Source: Cellulosilyticum lentocellum DSM 5427
GTDB taxonomy: Bacteria; Bacillota; Clostridia; Lachnospirales; Cellulosilyticaceae
Assembly (NCBI RefSeq): GCF_000178835.2
Contig: NC_015275.1
Location: forward strand, 2,315,001 to 2,379,000
Reading direction: 5' to 3'
DNA: 64,000 bases
The notes below the pieces were generated by a model, which ran no database searches, had not been told where the DNA came from, and saw only the letters and a program-made list of their open reading frames with translations. The position numbers and the translations under genes were made by a program. Within the stretch, counting starts at the first letter, position 1. Every line of letters begins with the position of its first letter. Below, piece after piece: positions 35,971 through 44,673 of this stretch.

Positions 35971-36339
35971 ATGGAAGATGTAAGGTTTTTAGTTGTTGAT
36001 GATGCAATATTTATGAGAACTGTCCTTAAAAAAATGTTAACAGATGCTAACTTTACTGTTGTTGGAGAGGCAGGGAATGGACTTCAAGCTATTGAAATGG
36101 CACAGCAGCTTCAACCAGACATTGTAACCTTAGATATCACTATGCCTGAGATGGATGGTATACAAGCAATAGATAGAATTTTAGAAGTAAGTCCAAACAC
36201 CAAGATTATTATGTGTTCAGCTATGGGACAGCATTCAAAAGTAGTGGAAGCAATAAAAAAAGGTGCAAAAGACTTTATTGTCAAACCCTTTGAAAAAACA
36301 CGTGTATTACAAGCAATTTATAATGTAATGAACAGATAA
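35971..36339 (+). CDS. Stand-alone CheY-like response regulator
   Basis: A 122-residue single receiver domain with no output domain. The acidic pair D10-D11, phospho-acceptor Asp55 (TLDITMPEMDG), a conserved Ser (MCSAMGQ) and Lys in VKPF are intact, so it should be phosphorylated. It resembles CheY of chemotaxis clusters, but no chemotaxis gene is near; it starts 2 bases after rsmE, so it is read with prmA-rsmE, and a terminator follows. The partner kinase is unknown. Confidence 0.88.
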   Translation: MEDVRFLVVDDAIFMRTVLKKMLTDANFTVVGEAGNGLQAIEMAQQLQPDIVTLDITMPEMDGIQAIDRILEVSPNTKIIMCSAMGQHSKVVEAIKKGAKDFIVKPFEKTRVLQAIYNVMNR

Positions 36340-36364
36340 AATGGGGGGATACCCTCATTTTTTA
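36337..36364 (+). terminator. Rho-independent terminator after the CheY-like gene
   Basis: Stem AAAATGGGG / CCCTCATTTT (one G-T pair) with a short loop and T6, starting at the stop codon. Confidence 0.8.
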
Positions 36365-36387
36365 TGTGGCGAAACGGGAGATTAAAA

Positions 36388-37563
36388 ATGAAACGAGAGA
36401 TTTATCTAGATAATGCTGCTACTACAAAACCTCTAGAATGTGTAGCAGAAGTTGTTAAAGAAACCATGTTAGCGTATTATGGTAATCCATCTTCTTTGCA
36501 TAAAAAGGGGATGGAAGCAGAAAATATACTTAAAGAAGCAAGTCAATTTTTTGCAAAGGTACTGGGCTGCGTACCAGAGGAAATTCTATATACTTCAGGT
36601 GGAACAGAAAGTAATAATATGGCCATTATAGGTGCTAGCCTAGCTTACAGAAGACAAGGCAAAAAAATTATTACAACTACTATAGAACATCCATCTGTAA
36701 GTGAAGTATTTAAATATCTAGAAACCCAAGGTTTCGAAATAGTAATTATTGGTGTTAATGCAGAAGGTTATGTGGATTTAAAAGCTTTAGAAAATGCGGT
36801 TGATGAGGAAACTATTTTAGTGAGTATCATGCATGTGAATAATGAAATAGGAACGATTCAACCCATTACTGAAATAGGAAAAGTAGTTAAATCCAAAAAT
36901 CCTGACACACTTTTTCATGTAGATGCGGTGCAATCTTTTGGTAAACTACCAATACATGTCAAGAAATCAAAAATAGATTTTTTATCTATGAGTGCTCATA
37001 AATTTTATGGGCCACGTGGTATTGGTTTATTGTATAAAAGCAAGCAAGCAAAAATGAAGCAGCTCTTTTGGGGTGGTGGCCAACAGAAGAATTTCAGATC
37101 AGGGACAGAAAATATTCCAGGTGTAGCTGGTACCTTAAGTGCAGCTAAGTATGTATTTAAAGAACAAGAAGCTATTTTAAGCCATATGGCTAATTGTAAA
37201 GCAACATTGGCAAATGGTTTACTAAATCATTTACCAGACATATGGATTAATGGTCCAGGGTTAGCTGAAGGAGCACCTTATATTTTAAATATTGGTTTTA
37301 AGGATGTGCGTGCTGAAGTGCTTTTACATGCATTAGAACAAGAAGGAATTTTTGTTTCATCAGGTTCTGCATGTAGTAGTCATAAAAAAGTTAAAGATGG
37401 TGTCTTAGTAGCTATTGGTCTTCCTAATGACTGCTTAGATAATGCTATTCGTTTTTCTTTTGCACATGATACATCTCTAGAAGATATAAATGAAGTAATA
37501 GAGATTATTCAATCACAAGTTACGCTATTAAGAAGATATACACCAGGAGGAAGAAAAAAGTGA
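36388..37563 (+). CDS. nifZ: Cysteine desulfurase (NifS/IscS family), sulfur donor for ThiI
   Basis: A PLP enzyme that removes sulfur from cysteine as a protein persulfide. The 391 residues show EIYLDNAATTKP at the start, the PLP-lysine in SAHKFYGPRG (about residue 200), and the catalytic Cys in SSGSACSSHKK (about 325). The ATG at 36388 with CGGGAG upstream is chosen; an ATG at 36364 adds 8 residues. Its stop overlaps thiI, and the pair matches the B. subtilis NifZ-ThiI arrangement that makes 4-thiouridine in tRNA, so that dedicated role is likely. The symbol is inferred from context. Confidence 0.88.
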   Translation: MKREIYLDNAATTKPLECVAEVVKETMLAYYGNPSSLHKKGMEAENILKEASQFFAKVLGCVPEEILYTSGGTESNNMAIIGASLAYRRQGKKIITTTIEHPSVSEVFKYLETQGFEIVIIGVNAEGYVDLKALENAVDEETILVSIMHVNNEIGTIQPITEIGKVVKSKNPDTLFHVDAVQSFGKLPIHVKKSKIDFLSMSAHKFYGPRGIGLLYKSKQAKMKQLFWGGGQQKNFRSGTENIPGVAGTLSAAKYVFKEQEAILSHMANCKATLANGLLNHLPDIWINGPGLAEGAPYILNIGFKDVRAEVLLHALEQEGIFVSSGSACSSHKKVKDGVLVAIGLPNDCLDNAIRFSFAHDTSLEDINEVIEIIQSQVTLLRRYTPGGRKK

Positions 37564-38741
37564 AAAATGTATTTTTAATTAAATACGGCGAACTCGCTAT
37601 AAAAGGTAAAAATAGACACTTATTTGAAAACAAGCTTGTTGCTAACATCAAAAAAAATCTTAAAACAATAGGAGAATTTGTTGTTTCTAAAGAGCAAGGA
37701 CGTATCATGGTAGAACCTGTTGATGATGCACAAATAGAAGTAGAACAAGTACTTGATCGTTTAAGCCGTATATTTGGTATTATCGGTATTGCGTATGGGC
37801 TAAAGGAAGAGGAGGTTTCTTTTGAAGCTATTAAACATCTTGCTTTAATGCAAATGCAACAAGAATGTGCAGACGGTCCAATTACTTTTAAAGTAGAAAC
37901 AAAACGTGCTGATAAGCGTTTTCCTATGAATTCTATGGAAATAAGCGCTGAGATAGGTGGTTATTTATTAGATAAGCTAGGTGACAAAGCGAAAGTAGAT
38001 GTACGTCATCCAGACGTAACTTTAATGGTTGAGCTTAGAAATCACACTTATGTTTATGCTAAGACACACAAAGGTGCCGGTGGAATGCCATATGGTACCA
38101 ATGGTAAAGCAACCTTATTACTTTCGGGTGGTATTGATAGCCCGGTAGCTGGTTGGATGATTGCTAAACGTGGGGTAGAAGTAGATGCTGTTTACTTCCA
38201 TGCACCACCTTATACAAGTGATCGTGCTAAAGAAAAAGTAGTGGACCTAGCTAAAAAGGTGGCTATTTATACAGGAAATATGAAACTTCATATTATTAAT
38301 TTTACAGATATTCAACTTAAAATATATGAAAGATGTCCACATGAACAATTAACACTTATTATGAGACGTATCATGATGTATATTACAGAAGCTATTGCTA
38401 AGAAAAATGGAAGTATGGGACTTATTACAGGTGAAAGTATTGGACAAGTAGCAAGCCAAACGATGCAGAGTTTAGTTGTAACAGATGATGCAGCAACTAT
38501 GCCTGTTTTTCGTCCACTTATAGGTTTTGATAAGGAAGAAATCGTTCAAATTGCAAAAAAAATAGATACATTTGAAACGTCTATTTTACCTTATGAAGAT
38601 TGTTGTACAATTTTTGTGGCAAAGCATCCTGAAACAAAGCCAAAATTAGAGTATATTGAGCGTTCAGAAGCTTTATTAGATGATATTATTGAAGAAATGA
38701 TGGCTAAAGCCATAGAGGAAATGGAAATTATTCATTGTTAG
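37560..38741 (+). CDS. thiI: tRNA 4-thiouridine synthetase ThiI
   Basis: ThiI activates U8 of tRNA with ATP and inserts sulfur. The 393-residue protein has a ferredoxin-like and THUMP domain (about 60-165) and the PP-loop ATPase with LLSGGIDSPVAGWMIAKRG (about 180-198). It lacks the C-terminal rhodanese domain of E. coli ThiI, as usual in Firmicutes where the desulfurase acts directly. The start is GTG overlapping the desulfurase stop (GTGA), behind AGGAGGAAG. A bidirectional terminator follows. Confidence 0.95.
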   Translation: MKNVFLIKYGELAIKGKNRHLFENKLVANIKKNLKTIGEFVVSKEQGRIMVEPVDDAQIEVEQVLDRLSRIFGIIGIAYGLKEEEVSFEAIKHLALMQMQQECADGPITFKVETKRADKRFPMNSMEISAEIGGYLLDKLGDKAKVDVRHPDVTLMVELRNHTYVYAKTHKGAGGMPYGTNGKATLLLSGGIDSPVAGWMIAKRGVEVDAVYFHAPPYTSDRAKEKVVDLAKKVAIYTGNMKLHIINFTDIQLKIYERCPHEQLTLIMRRIMMYITEAIAKKNGSMGLITGESIGQVASQTMQSLVVTDDAATMPVFRPLIGFDKEEIVQIAKKIDTFETSILPYEDCCTIFVAKHPETKPKLEYIERSEALLDDIIEEMMAKAIEEMEIIHC

Positions 38742-38746
38742 ATAAA

Positions 38747-38781
38747 ATAAAAAGTCCATTTTATTAAAATGGACTTTTTAT
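38747..38781. terminator. Bidirectional terminator between thiI and the HPr-like gene
   Basis: A nearly perfect palindrome (arms 38747-38762 and 38766-38781, AAAAAGTCCATTTT / AAAATGGACTTTTT) between two convergent stop codons. Confidence 0.9.
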
Positions 38782-38786
38782 CATAT

Positions 38787-39026
38787 TTAGTTTGGTTCAG
38801 TTATAAAAGGTTTAAGTGCTGTGATTAAATCATCTGCACAACTATCATTATATATGTCAAGTCTTAATGCTTTACTGAGATCTAAACTAAAAATACCCAT
38901 AATAGATTTAGCATCAATAATATAACGACCAGAAGAGAGATCGAAATCGCTATCATAAGCATTAATGAGATTGACAAATTGTTTAACTTTTTCAATTGAA
39001 TTAAGAGAAATATACACAGATTTCAT
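38787..39026 (-). CDS. HPr-like protein without the active-site histidine
   Basis: A 79-residue protein matching the PTS phosphocarrier HPr fold in its middle: DAKSIMGIFSLDLSKALRLD aligns with the HPr KSIMGVMSLG segment around regulatory Ser46 (here Ser41). At the N-terminus, where HPr has the phospho-His15 (GLHARPA type), this protein has YISLNSIEKVKQFVN with no His. It is thus like Crh of B. subtilis, which also lacks His15 but keeps Ser46. The start at 39026 follows GGGGGT; an upstream in-frame ATG overlaps that site. It is alone on the reverse strand. Identification as an HPr-family regulator is good, the role is not known. Confidence 0.82.
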   Translation of the reverse strand: MKSVYISLNSIEKVKQFVNLINAYDSDFDLSSGRYIIDAKSIMGIFSLDLSKALRLDIYNDSCADDLITALKPFITEPN

Positions 39027-39130
39027 AATTACCCCCATAAGTTGTAGAATAAGTAGCTTGATTTCTATTTCTTAAGCTACTTGTATCATATATTTTGGAA
39101 CAAAGAATGTCAATAAAAAGAGGTGAGAAT

Positions 39131-40438
39131 TTGAGAAAAGTAGCGTTCTATACATTAGGTTGTAAAGTAAATCAATATGACACAGAAGCCGTGCTAGAAA
39201 AATTCAAAGAGCAAGGCTATGAAGTTGTAGATTTTAACGAATACGCAGATGTCTATGTGGTCAACACTTGTACAGTTACTCATTTAAGTGATAGAAAATG
39301 TAGACAAATGTTAAGGAAGACAAAGAAAATTAACTCAGACAGTATTTTAGTAGCTATGGGATGCTATGCTCAGATTGCTGCGGATAAAATAAAAGACCAG
39401 GTAGAAGAAATAGATATTATTGTTGGAACCAATAAACGAAATGAAATCGTAGATTTGGTAGACAACTTTGAAAAGGAAAAAAGACAAACCATTAATACGG
39501 TTTCAAATATTATGGATGTAGGTGAATTTGAAGAACTTCACATTTCAGATATGGGAGAACGTACGCGTGTTTATGTTAAAGTTCAAGAAGGCTGTAATAA
39601 TTATTGTAGTTATTGTATTATTCCTTATACACGTGGTAAAATAAGAAGTAGAAAAGAAGAGCAGGTTGTTGAAGAAGTAACCAAGCTAGTCGGACTTGGC
39701 TTTAAAGAAATTATTTTGACAGGAATACATGTGCTTGCTTATGGGAAAGATTTAGGTAATACTGATTTAATTCAACTACTAAAGCGTGTACATGAAATAG
39801 AAGGTGTTGAACGTATCCGAATGAGTTCTATTGAACCTGTAGCTATTACAGATGAGTTTATCTATGCATTAAAGGAAATGCCAAAGGTTTGCCATCATTT
39901 CCATTTATCTCTTCAAAGCGGTAGCGAAACGATTTTAAAACGTATGAATCGCAAATACACAGCAGTAGAATATAAAGCTAGTGTAGAGAGATTACGTACT
40001 CTTTGGCCAGATGTAGCTATTACAACAGATGTTATTGTTGGCTTCCCGGGAGAAACTGAAGAGGAATTTTTAGAAACAGTTGAATTTGTAAAAGATGTTC
40101 ATCTTGCACAAATTCATATTTTCCCATTTTCACCTAGAGAAGGAACGCCAGCTGCTAAAATGAGAGCACAAGTGGCACCCGAAATAAAAGAGCATAGAGC
40201 TAAGGTTTTATCAGAAGTAGAAAAAACATTACGCCTAGCATATATGGAACAGTTTATTGACAAAGAACTAGAGGTGTTATTTGAAAAACATCATGAAAAT
40301 GAAGTAACGGGTTATACAAGTAATTATTTAAAAGTTCAAGTATTAGGAAATGAAACCATTGAAAACACTATCCAAAAGGTAAGAATTGATGCTATTAAGG
40401 ATGAACATTTATTGGTAGGACATGTCATAACTAGATAA
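39131..40438 (+). CDS. mtaB: tRNA (t6A37) methylthiotransferase MtaB
   Basis: MtaB is a radical SAM enzyme that adds a methylthio group to t6A37 of tRNA. The 435-residue protein carries the N-terminal cluster cysteines (TLGCKVNQYDT, NTCTVT, MGCYAQ), the radical SAM motif CNNYCSYC (about 160), a LSLQSGS segment and a C-terminal TRAM domain. It is MtaB-like rather than RimO/MiaB by the TLGCKVNQ start. The TTG at 39131 with AGAGGTGAG upstream is preferred; a longer frame from 39095 or ATG 39107 lacks a binding site. Confidence 0.93.
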   Translation: MRKVAFYTLGCKVNQYDTEAVLEKFKEQGYEVVDFNEYADVYVVNTCTVTHLSDRKCRQMLRKTKKINSDSILVAMGCYAQIAADKIKDQVEEIDIIVGTNKRNEIVDLVDNFEKEKRQTINTVSNIMDVGEFEELHISDMGERTRVYVKVQEGCNNYCSYCIIPYTRGKIRSRKEEQVVEEVTKLVGLGFKEIILTGIHVLAYGKDLGNTDLIQLLKRVHEIEGVERIRMSSIEPVAITDEFIYALKEMPKVCHHFHLSLQSGSETILKRMNRKYTAVEYKASVERLRTLWPDVAITTDVIVGFPGETEEEFLETVEFVKDVHLAQIHIFPFSPREGTPAAKMRAQVAPEIKEHRAKVLSEVEKTLRLAYMEQFIDKELEVLFEKHHENEVTGYTSNYLKVQVLGNETIENTIQKVRIDAIKDEHLLVGHVITR

Positions 40439-40481
40439 AAATAATATTTTTTATTTTTATCTATAGTTTTGTTACAAATTA

Positions 40482-40490
40482 TGGTATACT
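40482..40490 (+). promoter_or_regulatory. Extended -10 promoter of ireB
   Basis: TG-G-TATACT, 38 bases before the ireB start. No clear -35, so it would rely on the extended -10. Confidence 0.6.
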
Positions 40491-40528
40491 TTAGTTATAC
40501 AAGGTTTAGCTATTGGAAGGTGAGCAAG

Positions 40529-40780
40529 ATGGAAAATATGAATGAAACAATGCAATTTCATTTAGAGGGTTTAGAAAAAGCCTCAACTAGAGAAATATTA
40601 ATGGATGTTTATGTTGCTTTAGAAGAAAAAGGTTATCATCCCATTAATCAAATAGTAGGATATATTATGTCCGGAGACCCAACTTATATTACGAGCCATA
40701 ATGGGGCAAGAAACAAGATTCGTAAGTTAGAAAGAGATGAGATATTAGAAGAACTAGTAACTTATTATCTTAAACGCTAA
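40529..40780 (+). CDS. ireB: IreB family regulatory phosphoprotein (UPF0297)
   Basis: IreB homologues (YrzL, UPF0297) are small proteins phosphorylated by the IreK/PrkC kinase in enterococci and link to cell-wall stress resistance. The 83 residues show the family core [20 protein letters not shown] followed by [19 protein letters not shown]. The ATG at 40529 with GGAAGGTGA upstream is chosen; a frame start at 40469 would include the promoter. It is followed by ruvX, the conserved order (yrzL-yrrK-yrzB in B. subtilis). Confidence 0.93.
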   Translation: MENMNETMQFHLEGLEKASTREILMDVYVALEEKGYHPINQIVGYIMSGDPTYITSHNGARNKIRKLERDEILEELVTYYLKR

Positions 40781-40784
40781 AAGT

Positions 40785-40814
40785 GGCTGTAGGGGGAACT
40801 CTACAGCTTTTTTA
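40785..40814 (+). terminator. Hairpin with T-run between ireB and ruvX
   Basis: A 7-bp stem (GCTGTAG / CTACAGC) with an 8-base loop and six Ts, lying 5 bases after ireB and ending just before the ruvX ribosome binding site. It may be a partial terminator that reduces ruvX expression. Confidence 0.7.
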
Positions 40815-40827
40815 TAGGAGGCACAAT

Positions 40828-41247
40828 GTGCGTATATTAGGTTTAGATTTCGGAACAAAAACAACTGGTGTAGCCATTAGTGATCCAATGGGATGGACTG
40901 CACAAGGCTTAGAGATTATAAGAAGACAAGAGGATGAGCACCTTAAAGCAACAATGAAGCGAATTGAAGAAATCTGTACGGCTTATAAGGTAGAAAAGAT
41001 TGTTCTCGGACTTCCTAAAAATATGAATAATACTTTAGGGGAAAGAGGTGAAAAGACACTTTTATTCAAGGAAAAATTAGAAAATAAGCTTAAGATTCCT
41101 GTAGAAACATGGGATGAACGTTTAAGTACAGTAGCTGCGGAACAAGTATTACTTGAAGCGGATATGAGTCGCAAAAAAAGAAAAAACGTTATTGATAAAC
41201 TAGCAGCAACTATTATTTTACAAAATTATTTAGATGCTAAGCAATAA
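40828..41247 (+). CDS. ruvX: Holliday junction resolvase-like nuclease (YqgF/RuvX)
   Basis: RuvX/YqgF is an RNase H-fold nuclease linked to 16S rRNA 5'-end or pre-rRNA processing. The 139-residue protein has RILGLDFGTKTTGVAISDP with the first catalytic Asp, the IVLGLPKNMNNTLGER segment and ETWDERLSTVAAE, then DKLAATIILQNYL. The start is GTG at 40828 behind AGGAGGC; a GTG at 40783 lies before the hairpin and adds an unrelated tail. Confidence 0.94.
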   Translation: MRILGLDFGTKTTGVAISDPMGWTAQGLEIIRRQEDEHLKATMKRIEEICTAYKVEKIVLGLPKNMNNTLGERGEKTLLFKEKLENKLKIPVETWDERLSTVAAEQVLLEADMSRKKRKNVIDKLAATIILQNYLDAKQ

Positions 41248-41282
41248 TGACTATTGCTTAAGAAAACAAGAAGGGAACTATT

Positions 41283-41585
41283 ATGGATCAAAAAATAGGT
41301 GAAAATACACCGATGAATGAAAATAATATGGAAGAAGTAGTTGAAAAAATCTCTTTTGTAGATGAAGAAACAGGCGAGGAGATTTTATTTGAAGTGATAG
41401 ATGAAGTGATTATTGACAACATTAAATATATATTAGTTGTTGATGAAGAGGACATCTCCACCATTTTAAAACAAATTAATGAAAAAAATGAAGAATTAGA
41501 ATATGCCCTTGTAGAAGACGAAGATGAATTCAAAAAGGCAGCTGTAGAATTTATGACAAATGAAGAGTATGATATTGAGTTATAG
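41283..41585 (+). CDS. DUF1292 family protein (YrzB-like)
   Basis: A 100-residue acidic protein of the DUF1292 family, whose function is not known. The pattern KISFVDEETGEEILFEVIDE followed by KYILVVDEED and the acidic end EEYDIEL is typical. It follows ruvX as in B. subtilis (yrzB) and precedes fur. The start has GAAGGGAAC upstream. Confidence 0.88.
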   Translation: MDQKIGENTPMNENNMEEVVEKISFVDEETGEEILFEVIDEVIIDNIKYILVVDEEDISTILKQINEKNEELEYALVEDEDEFKKAAVEFMTNEEYDIEL

Positions 41586-41631
41586 CCTTTTTATGATGGT
41601 ATAAAATTGAGAGAATGAGAGGCTGATAGCA

Positions 41632-42069
41632 ATGAACGCTGCACAATTTAAAGAAAAATTAAAACAAAAAGGTTGTAAACTGACCTTGCAACGTAGAAGT
41701 GTATTAGACGTCTTAATTAAACATTGTAATGAGCATTTATCTACAGAAGAAATCTATGATTTTGTTAAAGAAAATTATCCTGAAATTGGACTAGCTACGG
41801 TTTACCGTACAGTTCAGCTTTTTGAGGAGATGGGTATTGTAGATCGCTTAAATTTTGATGATGGATGTAGTCGTTTTGAACTTTCTTCAGAAGATACAGT
41901 GCATCACCATCATCATCTTATTTGCGAATCTTGCAATAAGGTGTTTGAAGTAGAAAATGATTTATTAGAAGAGATAGAAAAAGAAATTGAACGGAAATAC
42001 AAATTTAAAATTCATGATCACAACGTTATGTTTTATGGCGTATGTAAGGATTGTGAACAAAAAGAATAA
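41632..42069 (+). CDS. fur: Fur-family transcriptional regulator
   Basis: A 145-residue metal-dependent repressor. The winged helix (1-85) has LTLQRRSVLDVL and GLATVYRTVQLFEEMGIV; the dimerisation part has HHHHHLICESCNKVFEV and a final CKDC, which give the regulatory and structural zinc sites. This could be Fur, Zur or PerR; the sequence alone does not decide. The metal site HHHHH and DHNVMFYGVC point to a normal Fur-type fold. It lies between DUF1292 and rnjA. Confidence 0.9.
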   Translation: MNAAQFKEKLKQKGCKLTLQRRSVLDVLIKHCNEHLSTEEIYDFVKENYPEIGLATVYRTVQLFEEMGIVDRLNFDDGCSRFELSSEDTVHHHHHLICESCNKVFEVENDLLEEIEKEIERKYKFKIHDHNVMFYGVCKDCEQKE

Positions 42070-42093
42070 TCGATATATAATGGAGGTGTAGCT

Positions 42094-43764
42094 TTGATAC
42101 CCAAAAAAGCTAAAAGTAAATTGCGCATTATTCCTCTTGGAGGATTAGGCGAAATTGGAAAGAATATGACACTATTTGAATATGAAGATGACATGTTCAT
42201 AGTAGATTGCGGATTAGCATTTCCTGAAGATGAAATGCTTGGAATAGATTTAGTTATTCCTGATATTACTTATGTCATGAAAAATATTCAAAAAGTACGA
42301 GGAATCGTACTGACTCATGGTCATGAAGACCATATTGGGGCATTACCTTATGTGCTTCAAGAATTAAATGTACCTATTTATGGCACAAAATTAACAATAG
42401 GGCTAGTAGAAAATAAACTAAAAGAACATAATTTATTGCGTACAACTGAGCGTATTAGCGTTATGCAAGGAGAAACGATTAAATTAGGTTCTAACTTTAA
42501 AATAGAATTTATTCGTTCAAATCATAGTATTGCAGATGCAGTTATGCTTTCTATTTGGACACCTGCTGGTATCGTAGTGCATACTGGAGACTTTAAAGTT
42601 GACTTTACACCTATTAGTGGTGCAACATTAGATTTACACCGTCTAGCAGAAATAGGTAGAAAAAAAGTATTAGCACTTATGGCAGATAGTACAAATGTTG
42701 AAAGACCAGGTTATACACAATCAGAAAAAATGGTAGGGGCTAAATTTGAAGATATTTTTGCTAATAATATAGACAAACGTATTATGGTAGCGACTTTTGC
42801 TTCTAATATCGACCGTGTCCAACAAATTGTAAATGCTGCTTATAAATATAAGCGTAAAGTAGCAGTTATTGGTAGAAGTATGGTCAATGTAGTAAAAACA
42901 GCTAGTGAATTAGGATATATCACTATTCCTGAAAACACACTGATTGAAATTAATGATGTAAAACGTTATAAAGATGATCAAGTGGTACTTATTATGACAG
43001 GAAGTCAAGGAGAACCTATGGCTGCTCTTTCCAGAATGGCTACTTCTGATCATAAGCAAATTGATATTAAACCAGGAGATGTTATTATCCTAAGTTCAAC
43101 ACCAATTCCAGGTAATGAAAAAACAGTTTCTAAAGTCGTTAATGAACTTTGTAAAAAAGGTGCCAAAGTTATTCGTGAAGATACTCATGTATCTGGTCAT
43201 GCGGCTCAAGAAGAATTAAAACTGATTCATACTTTAATTAAACCTAAATATTTTATCCCAGTACATGGTGAATACAGACATTTACAAAAGCATACTGAAC
43301 TTGCTATGGAATTAGGTATGAAACGTAATAATATTATTATTCCATCTATTGGAGAAGTCATTGAACTAGGACCTGATAATATTAAAGTTGTTGGTAATGT
43401 ACCATCTGGTCAAGTTTTAGTTGATGGTTTAGGTGTAGGAGATGTAGGAAATATCGTTTTACGTGATCGTAAACATCTTTCACAAGATGGTCTGCTCATT
43501 GTAGTCATGACTTTAGAAAAGGAATCAGGTATGGTTGTAGCAGGTCCAGATATTATTTCACGAGGGTTTGTTTATGTAAGAGAAGCTGAAAATCTTATGG
43601 ATGAAGCTAAAGCAGTAGTAAGAAAAGCTTTAGATCGCTGTGAAGATAAGCATATCGTAGAATGGTCACAGATTAAGACAATTGTTAAAGATGACTTACG
43701 TGAATTTGTATGGCAAAGAACTAAACGTAGTCCGATGATACTTCCAATTATTATGGAAGTTTAA
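42094..43764 (+). CDS. rnjA: Ribonuclease J
   Basis: RNase J is a 5'-3' exo- and endoribonuclease of the metallo-beta-lactamase/beta-CASP family that turns over mRNA in Firmicutes. The 556-residue protein has LTHGHEDHIGALPY (catalytic HxHxDH at about 72-77), the VHTGDFKVDFTP segment, GSQGEPMAAL and HVSGHA, and a C-terminal domain. The start is TTG at 42094 behind GGAGGTG. Only one RNase J gene is in the window. Confidence 0.95.
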   Translation: MIPKKAKSKLRIIPLGGLGEIGKNMTLFEYEDDMFIVDCGLAFPEDEMLGIDLVIPDITYVMKNIQKVRGIVLTHGHEDHIGALPYVLQELNVPIYGTKLTIGLVENKLKEHNLLRTTERISVMQGETIKLGSNFKIEFIRSNHSIADAVMLSIWTPAGIVVHTGDFKVDFTPISGATLDLHRLAEIGRKKVLALMADSTNVERPGYTQSEKMVGAKFEDIFANNIDKRIMVATFASNIDRVQQIVNAAYKYKRKVAVIGRSMVNVVKTASELGYITIPENTLIEINDVKRYKDDQVVLIMTGSQGEPMAALSRMATSDHKQIDIKPGDVIILSSTPIPGNEKTVSKVVNELCKKGAKVIREDTHVSGHAAQEELKLIHTLIKPKYFIPVHGEYRHLQKHTELAMELGMKRNNIIIPSIGEVIELGPDNIKVVGNVPSGQVLVDGLGVGDVGNIVLRDRKHLSQDGLLIVVMTLEKESGMVVAGPDIISRGFVYVREAENLMDEAKAVVRKALDRCEDKHIVEWSQIKTIVKDDLREFVWQRTKRSPMILPIIMEV

Positions 43765-43765
43765 A

Positions 43766-43808
43766 TAAAAAACTCACTATTTAATGATAGAATAGTGAGT
43801 TTTTTTAT
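43766..43808. terminator. Bidirectional terminator between rnjA and sigK
   Basis: A 15-bp perfect stem (AAAAAACTCACTATT / AATAGTGAGTTTTTT) with a 9-base loop, between two convergent genes, with A and T tracts on the outside. Confidence 0.9.
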
Positions 43809-43820
43809 TTTATATAGTTA

Positions 43821-44483
43821 TTATTTCTTTTGTAGTTCTTTACAAAGTTTTTTTAAAGCTTTTTTTTCAATACGTGACACATAAGATCTAGAAATCCCCA
43901 TTTGTTCAGCGATTTCTCGTTGTGTTTTTTCTTCTTGATTATTAAGTCCATAACGAAGTAATAGTATTTCTTTTTCTCTAGGCTTAAGTAAAATACGAAT
44001 ATGTTGATAAAGCTTTCGTACCTCAATGTCTAAATCTACTTGATCAAAAATAGTATCATTTTCTGTACATAAAATATCAAGTAAGCTAATTTCATTACCT
44101 TCTTGATCCATGCCAATAGGTGCATGAAGAGAGGTTTCATAACGTTGTTTACGTCCTGCACGAATACTCATAAGGATTTCATTTTCAATGCAGCGTGCAG
44201 CATAAGTAGCTAATCTCGTACATTTATTTGGATCAAAGGAGCTAATACCTTTAATGAGTCCAATGGTGCCTATTGAAATTAAATCATCTACATCATTATT
44301 AATATTATTATATTTCTTGACAATGTGTGCCACGAGTCTTAAATTTCTTTCAATTAATATGTTCTTTGCAGCTTCGTCGCCATCTTGATAACATTCTAAA
44401 TAGTGCTTTTCTTCTTCAGCTGATAGAGGCTGAGGAAAAGAGGAAATGCTACTGAAATAGGAAAAACAGAAGAGTGGTAGCAT
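43821..44483 (-). CDS. sigK: Late mother-cell sporulation sigma factor SigK
   Basis: SigK directs late mother-cell genes (coat, DPA synthase). The 220-residue protein matches it over its length: SSFPQPLSAEEEKHYLE, NLRLVAHIVKKY, DDLISIGTIGLIKGI (core binding), ATYAARCIENEILMSIRAG (-10 recognition), the SigK-type HAPIGMDQEGNEISLLDIL, and the C-terminal helix-turn-helix TQREIAEQMGISRSYVSRIEKKAL. The start is ATG 44483, ten bases after GGAGGT. That leaves only about 9 residues (hydrophobic) before the position where B. subtilis pro-SigK is cut, compared with 20. The gene is a single intact frame, with no skin-like interruption. Confidence 0.93.
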   Translation of the reverse strand: MLPLFCFSYFSSISSFPQPLSAEEEKHYLECYQDGDEAAKNILIERNLRLVAHIVKKYNNINNDVDDLISIGTIGLIKGISSFDPNKCTRLATYAARCIENEILMSIRAGRKQRYETSLHAPIGMDQEGNEISLLDILCTENDTIFDQVDLDIEVRKLYQHIRILLKPREKEILLLRYGLNNQEEKTQREIAEQMGISRSYVSRIEKKALKKLCKELQKK

Positions 44484-44572
44484 AATAAGGCACACCTCCA
44501 GGAGAAAGGGTTCATAATTAGTGTATGAACTAAAAGTAGAAATGGTGCCCGTACTTAAAAAATTTTAAATAC

Positions 44573-44614
44573 ATCATAAATAGACGTAAGTATACACTTA
44601 CGTCTATTTATGAT
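44573..44614 (-). terminator. Hairpin downstream of trhP
   Basis: A perfect 19-bp inverted repeat (44573-44591 with 44596-44614) with a 4-base loop, between the trhP stop and the start of sigK. The T-tract is weak but the reverse-strand tail is T-rich. A smaller palindrome lies at 44625-44643. Confidence 0.7.
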
Positions 44615-44673
44615 TGTTCCAAACCAGTATATAATCCGTATACTGCTTTTTATAGAACCATTATTAATAATTC

